This document shows positions 22,501 through 33,059 of a DNA stretch of 44,565 nt, one piece after another. The stretch is taken from NCBI GenBank assembly GCA_027576995.1, contig JANBQC010000191.1:1-44565 (forward strand), read 5' to 3'. This stretch comes from Dimargaris cristalligena. Lineage: Eukaryota > Kickxellomycota > Dimargaritomycetes > Dimargaritales > Dimargaritaceae. The translations under genes were made by a program, and so were the position numbers. Position 1 is the stretch's first letter. Each line of letters opens with the position of its first letter. The notes below the pieces were generated by a model. It saw nothing but the letters and a program-made list of their open reading frames with translations. It ran no database searches and was not told the DNA's origin.

Positions 22501-25500
22501 CAGTCATTTAGCTATTTCAGTAATCCTGGAGGCCGATGATGAACCCAGCGGCCCCACGCGGTGGGAGCTACGTGAAACTATCCGACGTCTGGAGAAGAAG
22601 AGCGCGGCCGACGACCTGCGCATCCAACAGTTGGCCGAGGAACTTGTACAGGCGGACCGGGAGCGCGAGGAATCTCTCCTGAACGCCAGCTCGGCCGGCC
22701 TCGGTCAATCGGCAGCCCAGGATTGTATCCGTGACCTCGAGCGGACTCTACGTGAATCCCACACTGCCCGAGAAGATCTCCAGCAGCTGGCCGATTCCCA
22801 CACCAAGGAATTGAAGACTGAGGTCAGTCATCTGCGAGCCCGGCTGACCGAGTCGGAATCCCAGTGGGATCAAAAGCAATCGGTACTGGACCGGGAATTC
22901 GGTCAACGTCGGACCCAGCTGGAGACGGAACTTGTCGAGGCCCAAGACCGGATTTTCGACTTGGAAATGGTCAATAACGAGTTGGACGCCAAGCTCGAGG
23001 CGGCCGAAGGCGCCCGGCAGCAGCAGCAGGCCCGGTACGAAGAGTTGGAACTCCGCTCTCAGGAAAAGACCAAGGTAACAGAGGAATTGGAGCAACAAAT
23101 TGAGTTTCTTCTAACCCAATTGCCCGATACGGACGGGGATCCAGCCCCCGGGAATCAGGGGACCGACCTAGGGGCCGAGCTGCGTGATGCAGTGCGGGCT
23201 GATATGGGAACCCGTAGTAAGCGGAGCTCCATTCTAGGCCTTGGATTCGCCGACTGGGCCAATGCCACCGAAGGCCGGGTAACCTCCACTTTCCAGGAGC
23301 TCCAGGAGACTGTGTCTAGACTGCAACGGGAGAATACCGAAATGGTCAATCAGCTCACCGAGACCCAGCGCGACCGGGCAGCCCAAAAGGAAGCCCGTGA
23401 GAACCGGCTGGCCGCGGAGAATGCTCAGCTGAGTACGGACCTCGTTACGGCCCAGCGGGAGTTGGTTGAACTGCGTAGCCAATTGGAGATGCTGCAAACT
23501 CAGTACGATCAGGCCATTCTGGATGTGGAACACAATGAGAATTCCCTCCAGGTGAGTCAACAGCACATTAGCCAGCTGACGGTGGACTTATCCGATCGGG
23601 ACACTCGCATCGAAAGCTTAGCCCGTGTGAATCCCCAAGAACTGATCCGGGTCAGCGAAGAGCGCATGGCTCAGCGCCTGCTTGGGCTGATGGCCCGGGT
23701 GACCCAGCTGCGTGATCGATATGAATCGGCTTACATAACTCAGACCACGCGTATAGCTCAACTCGACATCCTAGTTGGCCACTATCTCAATCGAACCCAG
23801 GCCCACCAGCGGCTGTTACAGACTCGTTTGGTCCAGCAGACTGAGCGGCTAGCCGAACAAGTGACCCTCAACCGTCAGGTCAACTCTGACAAGGAACAGC
23901 TACAGACCCGTTTGGCCCAACTGGAGGCCGGGGCTGAGGCTTCCGCCCAAGAACTGCGTGATCTCCAGGCTGCTCTGGAGCGCGAAATGGCCTCGTCGGA
24001 ATCCCGGGTGGCCCAGCTACGGGCTGTTGTCGATAAGTATACCGGGGATACTGATACCGTTATTATCGACCGATTCCAGCACGGCGAAGAGGACGATGAG
24101 GTTGATGACACCGCTAGCCAGGACCCCATGGGCAGTGAATTTGGCGCCTCAATTCGGTCCACCTCTGAAACCGAAACTCGTGTGGATGCGGAGGATGTCG
24201 TGGGTATTACTGTGACCGACCGCAGTGGAATTAAACCACCGATGCGTAGGGACTCTACAACGCTCCGCGACTGGCAGCGCCGGTTGACTGACCACCAGGC
24301 TACTATTCAGGCCCTAACCTCCAAACTCACTTGTTTGCAGGAGGAGCAGCATGACCAACTCAAGAAGGCCCGCGAGAACTTTGACAATGATCGCCGAGCT
24401 CTCCAAGAGCGCTACGATACTCTACAGGCCGATCTTGCTGCCCAGACCAAGAAGTACGCGGCCGGTGAGTCGTCAACTGAGATGTCTGACACTGTAGCCG
24501 CCTTAGTTCAAACGGATTCGACTTACGGGGCTGACGAAAATAACGCTCCCCTGACCTCCGCCGCCGCCATCAGTGCCGCCGCCGCTGCCGCCGATGCCAT
24601 GGCGACTGCTATCCTGCCGACCGAGAGTTTCTCGACGGATATGTCGTTCGAGGCCAGTCAGAGTGAAATCTTCTACGACGCATCCGCCATGTCGTCTGAG
24701 TCCATGGTCCATCGGTCTCTGCTCTTTAAAGACGCATCCAGCTCCCCCCAGGATTCCGGCCCCTTGGTGGTGGACCAGGGTTTGCGCTCCCCTCTCTTTG
24801 TCGATCCCCACCGTGAGCAACATGTACAATCCCTTCGCGATAAGATTCACGCTTTGGAAGCGGACAAGTACCAGTTGCTGGAGAAAGTGCATAGCCTGGA
24901 ATACGAGTTAGAGAGTGTAAGTAACCGGAAGGAGTTGGTAGCCAAACACTTCGAAGCGGCTATTGATCGGAACCAGTTCCAGCAGCTGGAGCTACAGAAC
25001 CAACTGTTAAATAAGGCACGCTCGGCCAGCCAACCCCTATCCTCCTCCGTTCCTAGTACACCGCTCCCCTCCATGACCCCCACGTCGCCCCCTACTTTCC
25101 CATCCAGCACGTCTATTTCACGGTCCCTGTCGATGCTTGCCAAGGGTCTCAAGCCCAGTGGTATTGTCTCAGCACCCCGAAGTGCTAAATCAACCCTGGC
25201 TAACCCGTTTGAAACTCCCACCCCTATGAGCCCATCCGCTCTACCCTCGGACGATGATACCCCCTTGGGTAATATGACATCCCCCCTGGGCCCACTTCCC
25301 CCTACCCCCCCCGGTGCCACCATGGCCAATATACCTGTAATTCTGGATAGCGAACAGTTGGCTGAGGCCGAAGACCGCGCTATGCAGCACCAGGCCGAAG
25401 CGGAACACTTTAAACGGGAGAACCAGCAGCTTGAGGCGAAGAACCAGCAATTGTCCAAGAGCGTGGGATCCATGGAAGAGGAGCTACTTCACATGGCGGA

Positions 25501-26851
25501 CTTGAACGACCAATTGGAGGAGGAGCTGACCGAGACTAAACACCAATTGGCGGTGGCCCTTGACGCGACGCGCCTACCCGTCTATGCCTTGCCCCTGGTG
25601 GCCGACCGGACGAGTGTGAATACCGACTTGACTGGGTTCAATGGTTCGTCGAGTATGATCTTGGCTTCCAGTCACCAATCCGAAGCCCCTCTGGCAGGCG
25701 ATGATCACCTTGACGCCATGCTTCCTCCCGCCTCGCCCAATCCCGCGCATTCCATGTCGGGGTTCTTCCAGAGCTCCTTTGGTCCGCTGGAGCGCCCGGT
25801 GCATACCCCGCGGGGCGCTTGCCAAGATCCCAGCCACCACCGCATGGTTCAGGATAATGCCGATCTCCACCAGCGGACGGCGAGTCTACAGGTACTGGTG
25901 GATGAGCAACAGAGCAAGATTCAGCGACAGGAGAGTACCATTGCCCATTCGGATTTACGGTTCCGGGAGGCTGAGACGCGGGTGTTGGAGTTGGAAGCAA
26001 GTCGAACTAAATTGGAAGCCGAACTCCAGGAAACGGTTGCGCAGAAGTCGGAATTGGAGGAGCAAAGCAAATCGCGAAACGATTGCGGCCATAATAATAA
26101 TGACAATGGGGACGTTAATGATGGCAAGTCTACTACCGGATTATCGGTGGCTGAATCCCTGAACTCGATCGACCATGCCACGCCATCGGGCTCCGATGGC
26201 GCTACTCATAGCCGCCTCCGGTCGACCAGTAGTATCAAACATGGGTCGGCATTCGGAGACAAACTGCTCGCCTCGACAGTGGCGTCGGCCGGCCCGACGC
26301 CTTCATTACGCTCCAAGTCATCGAAACCCAACCTCCGGGTCGAAACCCCCAGTGATCCCTTCCTGGGCACCCTGCAACCGAGCAGTAGCCGCGGCAGCAC
26401 GGGCGGTAACAGTATTTACCACCAGCAGCACACCCCCGGTTTAACGACACCAACCTTCCACCCTCTAACCACTCCGACCACCATCAAATATACGGACACC
26501 GAAGTGACCCAAATGCGCAGTCGTATTACGAATCTGGAATCGGATATCCAAGCCCACCTGAACTTGATTCAAACTCTCGAATCCGAGCTCACCGAATCCG
26601 AGGCAGGCCGTGAAAAGTCGCAGGAGGAAATCGAGGAGCTTAGCCACCAGATCCTCAACCATACCTCGGAGATCAAGGCTTACCGTGACCAAATTAACCA
26701 GCTTCGCCTGCAGTTGGATGAGGCTAAAAATTGGGCGGACCAGGAGAAGCGCAAGGTGGAAATGTTGAAACTTAAGAACCGGGAATTGGCGGAAGAAATT
26801 ACTGAGTTAAAGGCCAGTAAGAAATCAACGGGTGGTTTTCTGTGCTTTTGA
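19584..26851 (+). CDS. Kinesin-4 family motor protein with very long coiled-coil tail
   Basis: Exon 1 is 19584-20896 and exon 2 is 21232-26851. The 335-nt intron has donor GTATGT and acceptor TTTAG. The join restores the conserved LGGNSQTLMIACVSP and gives about 2310 residues. The motor is N-terminal: P-loop GQTSSGKT at 181-188, switch I NEKSSRSH near 304, and switch II DLAGSE starting at D372. The neck-proximal end reads ETLNTLKYANRARNIKN. The wording around [22 protein letters not shown] is closest to the KIF4/KIF21/KIF27 group. Kinesin-4 proteins move to microtubule plus ends, limit growth and carry cargo or bind chromatin. The rest is Glu/Gln-rich coiled coil, broken by Ser/Pro-rich spacers and an alanine run (AAAAAADAMA). 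It ends in a helix capped by GGFLCF. No WD40 repeats or FHA/PH domain were seen. All known catalytic motor motifs are intact. Confidence 0.93.
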
Positions 26852-27572
26852 AAACCGACTATCCACTTCGTCCCTTCCTTATTAGTCCTTTTGGTTGCCG
26901 GATTTTATGCTTGGCCCATGAACTACTACGATGTATTTTGCTGGTTTACTAGAATGTTTGTTTGTTTTTTAAAAAATATTGATTTATTATAATTATTTTT
27001 CACGTTTTAAATTATAGTTTGTAATTGTTCCATGATTTTATTGGTATTTTTGAAATGTGTTGTGTCCTCATCGGGGCTTTACTTTGGTTGCAATATGCTT
27101 GTTTAATTTGCTACATGGTAAGTATGCTGGTAGTAATCCTCGATAGTGTTTATCTGATAATTAAAAGTCTACTTATTTACAATTCCTTTAGGCGTTTATA
27201 TCCAGCAGGTTGTTCAATATCGATATTAAAACACCAAGGATCTATTATGACATGAATCAAATAGTATCTAAACAAGCTAGCTTTTTCAAGAAACGAAATT
27301 TTCATTTAACCCCCTCACATATGAATTCGGAAGTTTACTAATCAAATCGTGAATGGACGGTACTCTCTCTCTCATAATATTGGACAGCATAAATGGTTTT
27401 TGAGCATTTAAATTTTATTGCAAAAGTATACCGCAATTATGTAATGATTAGCGGGAGGGAAAAACTCCTTCTAGTTGATGGTTACAGAAACATAAGGTAA
27501 TCGGCCAAAATGGCAAAAAGTAGTAGTTTGGAGGTGGAGGTTATAAAAAGAAGGAGGAGAGGGGGGACTTAT
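26852..27572. other. Convergent 3' intergenic region
   Basis: About 720 bases between the kinesin stop and the stop of the opposite-strand prion-like gene. It is very AT-rich, including oligo-A/T stretches around 26960-27010, as expected for two facing 3' UTRs. A 76-codon hydrophobic open frame at 27025-27255 (+) is explained by this AT-richness. Confidence 0.6.
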
Positions 27573-28541
27573 TTAGAAGCCTCGTCCACCCTTGACATCG
27601 GGGATGGCATTCTTCAAACGTTCACCCTCTTCAACCTTTTCGGGGTTGTGGGTCATGCTGCCGATGGCCTGCATGGCCGTACCCTTGATGCGCTCGCCCA
27701 GGCTGGGCTTACGGTTGGGGTCCGCGTGTTGGGAACCCAGTCCACTGTTATGACCGTCATTGGCATTGTACTGGTTGGCGTTACCGCTACGGCCGTAGGA
27801 AGAATCATTGGCGTACTGGTTGGTAGCACCGGTGTTGCTGCCGTAGGCGTTATTGGTAGTGCCGGCGGCGTTGGGGTTATCCATCATACCGCCTCCGCCG
27901 TAACGGTCGGTTTGGTTATAGGCATTGCCGTAGGCCTGGCCACCGCTGCCATAAGCGCCCGATGAACCACCGCTCTTTTCGAAGCGGTCGGGGTTGCTAC
28001 CGGGACGCAGGCCTTGGTTGTCCATGCCTTGGTCCTCGAAGTGCTGGCGACCCTCGTTGTCGTGGTGGCTGGAATGGTGATGACGGCCGTGGCTGTCGTT
28101 GCTGGGGTAGGAGGAGGAGGTATTGTTAGCTCCATAGGCACCCGGACCCGAAGTCGAAGTGGGGTCGTTGTAGTTGGACTGGTCGTAGGAACCAGCCGAG
28201 CCGGTGGCCGAGTTGGAGTTGTAACCCTGGCGACCGTAGTTGGCACCGGTGGTATCCTGATCGTAGGCTCCACCAGCGTTCTGGTAGGCCGAGGTCGGGT
28301 TGCCGGATTGGCCACTTCCCATAGTCTGCTGCGGCATATCAGCGCTGTCGCGGTGACCGTTGAAGTAGGTGTTGTCGTAGATACCGGTGTTATCCATGGA
28401 GGTGGACTGGTTGTGACCAGTGGGCAGCTGCTGCTGGGCCGCGTCCACACCGCCGCTGACGGCCTGTTGGCCGTAGTTGCTCTTGGCGGCACTCATACCC
28501 CGTTCGAGGGCCTGGCGAGCGCTAAGGTTTTGCTGGTTCAT
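27573..28541 (-). CDS. Disordered G/N/S/Y/Q-rich protein with C-terminal CsbD-like motif
   Basis: One exon, 322 residues, starting MNQQNLSARQALERGMSAAK. Residues of about 35-280 are low complexity, rich in Gly, Asn, Ser, Tyr and Gln, with a His-rich patch (GRHHHSSHH). This composition is like prion-like or hydrophilin proteins. The only conserved-looking block is at about 280-312 (PSLGERIKGTAMQAIGSMTH then NPEKVEEGERLK). It resembles the GD/GERIKGTA...G..T.NP.K...G motif of CsbD-type stress proteins and related fungal heat- or desiccation-induced proteins. There is no signal peptide and no membrane segment. Codons are strongly biased (AAG for Lys, C-ending codons), more than in the neighbours, which suggests high expression. 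Function is not established; a stress-induced hydrophilin or condensate-forming protein is an inference. Confidence 0.75.
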   Translation of the reverse strand: MNQQNLSARQALERGMSAAKSNYGQQAVSGGVDAAQQQLPTGHNQSTSMDNTGIYDNTYFNGHRDSADMPQQTMGSGQSGNPTSAYQNAGGAYDQDTTGANYGRQGYNSNSATGSAGSYDQSNYNDPTSTSGPGAYGANNTSSSYPSNDSHGRHHHSSHHDNEGRQHFEDQGMDNQGLRPGSNPDRFEKSGGSSGAYGSGGQAYGNAYNQTDRYGGGGMMDNPNAAGTTNNAYGSNTGATNQYANDSSYGRSGNANQYNANDGHNSGLGSQHADPNRKPSLGERIKGTAMQAIGSMTHNPEKVEEGERLKNAIPDVKGGRGF

Positions 28542-29776
28542 GGTGATAATTTGTGGAAAGGAAGAAGAGGTTGTGGGGAACAGGTCAACTAGAAGTAGTA
28601 GTGACCAAATGGGAAAAGTAATACAAAAAGGGGGTGTGTGAGTGAAGTAGTCAGTAGTCGTTGGGAATATATAGAATCAAGCGAATAGACAAATGTAGTT
28701 TCGATGATGAATTAGATTTCAACGGGTATTTATAGAAATTTTTTTGCGCTCGAGGGGGGTATATAATGTAGCGCCGCCGGGCTTGGCTTGTTTAGGGGGG
28801 CGTCATCGACATCGTCATTCAACCTCAGCCTTGGTCAGCCGCCCATCTTGAATTTGAAACCTTGCCTATAACTAAAATGGCGCCAATAATTTTTTTTGGC
28901 AGAGTAATCCTCTAAGCCTTACGCCCAGCCTACGTTGCACCTGATGATAATATAGGGGTGGGGGGGGGCTTCCCATATCGATTGGCGTGGTCGCACACAC
29001 GGGCCGAAAAGCTACGCCACAGCTCCATCCGTATGGTTGCCACGATTTAACTAATCCTTCACATTCGGATGATGTTAAATAATAGTTGCATCAGAGGAAA
29101 ACCACCACTAAGCTGTCCCGATGTGGGAGGGGGACCAGCGCCCATTCATCCCTATATTTGTTCACCAAGATAAATGCCGCAAGGGGCTGTTGTCAGCGCA
29201 GTGTATATTGCTTTCCCAAAATTAATCGAAATGAGCCAGCCTTTGTATACAACGCTGGCTGACGCCTGCTGCCTCGCCTATACCCAAAAGCAGCCACTCC
29301 TCCTGATTTACCAATGGGGGAGTACTTATTAGGGCTCGCCACCACCCTACTCGCGGAAATATTTACGGGAAAGCAGTCTGTATTCCAAGCCCTATTTCTG
29401 TATCTACATAATCTTGTCCCAGTGCGAATAATACATTACCTGTAGAAGAGCGGCTCTATTGGATACTATGGGGTTTAAAACATGGCTTTACTTAGACCTA
29501 TCTCGAGCGCGAACCCCACCTACTCTGGTAGTTTCAATGGAGGAACCCCTAGCCTCCCCCATACGTCATAGCCGTCACATTGCATATTCTCCTTATATAT
29601 AGTTGATAAAAAACTAATGATATCATAACACCATAGGTCTCCTTAGAAGGAGGGCGTCGTTGCCATTACATTGCCTTTGGGATTCTAGATTAGTAGCGGC
29701 CGCGGAAAGTATTATTCAGTATTAGGCCACACTATAGGGACTACCAGTTATTTTATCTAAAGGAAACGGCTGCCTA
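28542..29776. other. Intergenic region upstream of the prion-like gene
   Basis: About 1.2 kb holding the promoter of the minus-strand prion-like gene and, at the far end, the probable 3' region of RecQ1. A nine-base G-tract lies at 28960-28968. No gene, RNA or mobile element was recognised. Confidence 0.5.
28666..28767 (-). promoter_or_regulatory. Probable TATA-containing promoter of the prion-like gene
   Basis: On the minus strand, TATATA lies at about 28667-28673, roughly 130 bases before the ATG. A consensus TATAAATA lies at 28727-28734, and another TATATA near 28759. CCCCT sequences, like fungal stress response elements, lie just upstream at 28753-28760 and near 28795. A pyrimidine-rich leader follows down to ATCACCATG. 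TATA plus CCCCT would suit a stress-induced gene, but the elements are short and could occur by chance. Confidence 0.4.
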
Positions 29777-29894
29777 TTATGAACTAGCCGGTAGGTTTCG
29801 CTTTGCACGGTTGGGTGCATTAGGGCTGACAAAGTCGTCTGTACCCAGGTCGTCGTCACTCGATAATATATGTGATAGGGCGTGCGGTCTCGCG
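29777..29894 (-). other. Candidate alternative last exon of RecQ1
   Basis: A strong acceptor (CATTTTAG) is followed by an open segment of 38 codons ending in TAA. It encodes an acidic patch and a small basic patch (SSDDDLGTDDF and RAKRNLPASS), which looks like a helicase C-terminal tail with a nuclear signal. It needs incoming phase 2. The only phase-2 donors in the preceding exon (for example GTTATC after STPR) are weak. It is therefore offered as an alternative, not part of the main model. Confidence 0.25.
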
Positions 29895-29964
29895 CTAAAA
29901 TGATTAATCGGACCAGCGAATTCATTAACAGTGGTATGTTTTGGTTAGGGAGTGCTTAGAAGAA

Positions 29965-32662
29965 CTACAGTTTATCATCAATCGGGTTAAAATGAGGGGG
30001 GGGATGTATCGGGCCAATATTATGATATAATAAGCACCCATAGCCAAAAACTCGAATTACCTTGGGGGGACGTTGGGTGTCTTCTAATGGTACTTGATTG
30101 CGACTTGATTCAGTACTTTTAACTGACTCTGGTAATGCCCGGCGCTCGGGCGTATAAGATAACCTTGGGGTGGATTTTGAGGCCACAAGCAGCTCCATTG
30201 TGATGTTTGCCAGTGAGGGCGCTAGCTGGCTGGTCTTGGTTAGTCTTAGAAATGGTTTGCCCTTGGGACCCACCGCGAGGTAGCTTAATCAGTTATATAT
30301 AACGAGGTTCTTTGAAATAGGGGGGTTAATTAACCTGAGTAGTGAGCGACGTGTCGCCAACTTTACGACAAATATCGAGTAGGTCAAAAATAAAAGCTAT
30401 AGGTAGACTTACGCATAGGTCGAATACGCCGTGAAATGAAACTCTTCTTTGAGATAGCTATTAAGTAGGCTGAAGATAACCAGTCGCTCGCAGTTCTTCC
30501 ACACCAATTGACATACCACCCGGTTATATATAGAGACCCCCATTTGATACAATGTGTAAGTTAGGTTCATCAATTTTACTCGCGGGACAGTTTGGGTATT
30601 TGTAATATAGTTTTAAGGAGTGGTGAGCTGAGAGGTATACCAAACGCTCAGGGAAAATACTTACCGGTTTCGATAAAACGTCCAAAGGTGCCAGAATAAT
30701 TTCGCCCGAGTCCACCATGGCTTTAACTACGGTCTTTTTAGAGGTACGCTTGCACCAAATATCCATGAGTTTTAGAAAAGTCAACTTCTTATCACCCACG
30801 ACCCGTAATTTATGGATTAGTAGACAAAGCGAGCGGATGTATGGGGCCACATTGATTGATTGGATGGTGAGGCTGGGGAGTGGAGCTCCTTTAAGTTTGC
30901 TGACCCTTAAAGCCTCGGCCAGCTCACAGTGGTCACACCGGCCACATACGGCGGTACTCAAGGTAGCCCGATTAGTTGCGAACCCCTGCCTAGAGGAAGC
31001 GCCATCGGTCGAATAGAACGAAGAGTCCAGCAGCTGATTAGCGACCTCGACGTTCCGACGGGTGAGCGATTGGCTAAAATTCGAGTTTTTGAGATGGGTG
31101 AAATAGTCTTCAAACAAGAGCTTGCGGCAAGTTCGGGGATCTTCGGCGTAGCGGATCATGGAATGGGCATTTTCCAAGCCATCCTGATCGGCCACGTTCC
31201 AAGTGGTGAGACGGGAGGCGTCAGCACTGCGGTAGAAGAGCACACAGTCCGCGGGTTGGCCGTCCCGCCCGGCCCGGCCGCTTTCCTGGTAGTAGCCTTC
31301 GATGGACTTGGATAGCGAGTGGTGGATGACAAACCGGACGTGGGGGTTGTTGATGCCCATACCAAAGGCAATGGTCGCAATGACTACCTCGAGCTTGCCC
31401 GTCCGCCAAAGGTGATGTACCTTAACCTTGTAGGCGTCGTCGAGTTCAGCGTGGTATACCCCGGTTTGAATTCGGCCCGCGGAGGCCGAAGCCACTTCCT
31501 GGGCGAATGACTCGGCCTCTTTCCGGGACAGGCAATAAATAATGCCCGACTGGCGAGGGTGGTGGGTCGTAATCCAGTCAGCGATTTGCTGAACCTGCTC
31601 GCTTTGGCTTCCCGCCTTCTCAATTACTCGGTAGGCTAGGTTGGGCCGGTACAACGGAGAACTGAAGAGTAGAGTGCCCGTTGCACTGCCAGTCGGTTGG
31701 CCCACGCTGGTTTCCTGCCACTGGCCCTGTTCGTCCACCGATATGCTGTTGGAGATGGAGGACACTTGTAAAATTGATACGACGGAATTGAGCACAGTGA
31801 CTGGACACGTAGCCGTTAGGGCCATGATTGGTGTGCGGGGAAATACGGTCCGGAGAATGCCCAGTTTCTTATAATCGGGTCGGAAGTCATGGCCAAACTG
31901 ACTACAGCAATGGCACTCGTCCACCACAATCCGGGCTAGTTGACCAGCGTTGTAGAGTTTCTCCAGTAGCGACATAAATCGTTTGGATTTGGCGATTTTC
32001 TCGGGGGTCACGTACACCAAACGAATAGGGTCGTTTTCCTGATCCGCGCTAGTTGTCGAACCCCCTCGGCCTCTAGGGTCGCTATTTTTGGGTTGCTTAG
32101 TGGCTGGCCTACTCGCCGAAGCAGCCAGAGCCAGCATGCTGTCCTGGACCTCCTTGATCTCTTCTTTGGGGGTAGAGCCAGTTAGCATACCCACCTTGAC
32201 GCCAACCTCGCGCAGGCCGTACACCTGGTCCTGGATAAGGGCAATCAACGGGGAAATTACCAAAGTCACTCCCGGAGTGAGGAGGGCCGGCAATTGGTAG
32301 CATAGGGACTTGCCCCCGCCCGTGGGCATGATCACAAACACGTCCCGGCCGTCAAGTGCCGCGTTCATAACGGGAAGTTGGAGGGGCCGGAATTCGGGAA
32401 GGCCCCAAACCCGGGCCGCGGCCTCGCGAAGTTGGTTGGACCATGCGAACCCGTCTGGCTGAAAATACCTGGCCATTGGGTCGGTTGGAGCCGCCGACGA
32501 AGAGTGGGTGGCGGTCTTTTCCTCATTCTCTTCCTCTAGAAACGCCTCACAATTGGCTTTTTCGGCAAGTAGGAAGCTGCGCTCTTCGTTGAGCTCGTGA
32601 ATTCGTTGATCAATGGTCGCCAAGCGGACTTCCAATTCTTGGAGTCGCTGCACGGGGTCCAT
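29965..32662 (-). CDS. RECQL: RecQ1-type ATP-dependent DNA helicase
   Basis: Exons are 32662-30665, 30495-30413 and 30283-29965, giving about 799 residues. Both donors are GTAAGT. Without splicing, the first exon runs into a 46-residue nonsense tail. With splicing it restores ERLVIFSLLNSYLKEEFHFT, then AYSTYA-YLAVGPKG, matching the RECQL1 winged-helix block (QYLKED..FTAY..ISYLKIGPK). An N-terminal coiled coil (about 5-40) is followed by motif 0 (PEFRPLQ), Walker A MPTGGGKS (112-119, Lys118), motif II DECH (248-251) and ALTATCP. Further on come VIATIAFGMGIN and the motif VI arginine finger YYQESGRAGRDG. Zinc-domain cysteines (CRKLL...CGRCDHC) are present. It unwinds forked DNA 3'-5' and acts in replication-fork restart. 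A low-complexity insert sits at about 178-212. DECH replaces the usual DEVH/DEAH, a mild change. The last 30 residues are uncertain. Confidence 0.9.
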
Positions 32663-33059
32663 GGTGACTTGACAGCAGTTCTCAAAATGTATTTAGTGCG
32701 GGGTTCAAAAGGGTTAGTGCACTGCTAGGGGAATCAGACTAAAAGTGTAAGTGACAACGACCATCAACGAATACAAGGAGTAAGAGCAGGCATTATTGCT
32801 TCTATATTGTGAGAGGTTTCTTATTCCGAAATTGTAGTGAGCATATAGTCAACCTGGAGCAGACGCTACGATGCCAGAACCACACCAGCCTAGTTGAAGT
32901 TTTGGGAGGATACCAGGCAAAAGTCACCTCCTATATTGGTATTTCTAGAAGCCCAACCGCAGAGCCCATGCAACCCGGACCCCTTTTATTACCTTCAGCC
33001 ATTAGCCCCATTGCCTGGTTTACCTACCTTTTCCCTAGCCTAGACTAGTTTGTTTCCAC
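32663..33059. promoter_or_regulatory. Divergent promoter region between RecQ1 and Vfa1
   Basis: Only 397 bases separate the two start codons, so both promoters must lie here or overlap. The Vfa1 side is pyrimidine-rich (CCTTTTATTACC, CCTTTTCCCTAGCC). No clear TATA box or named operator was seen. An 80-codon open frame at 32809-33048 (+) has no coding features. Confidence 0.5.

Noticed and set aside
24847..25473. 208-codon minus-strand frame inside the kinesin tail
   Set aside because: Antisense of coiled-coil codons, Leu/Ser/Cys-rich, without features of a gene.
27025..27255. 76-codon hydrophobic plus-strand frame, like a membrane peptide
   Set aside because: Lies in very AT-rich 3' UTR DNA, which by itself gives Ile/Leu/Tyr-rich frames.
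27884..28492. 202-codon minus-strand frame within the prion-like gene
   Set aside because: Shifted reading of the same low-complexity sequence, giving Pro/Thr/Ala-rich nonsense.
27510..28592. Long plus-strand frames (151 and 192 codons) opposite the prion-like gene
   Set aside because: They are Val/Gly/Ala repeats produced by reading the biased minus-strand codons in antisense; the minus frame has the signal of a real gene.
29722..29925. 67-codon minus-strand frame
   Set aside because: Overlaps the candidate RecQ1 tail exon in another frame; no domain, and it is not joined by good splice sites.
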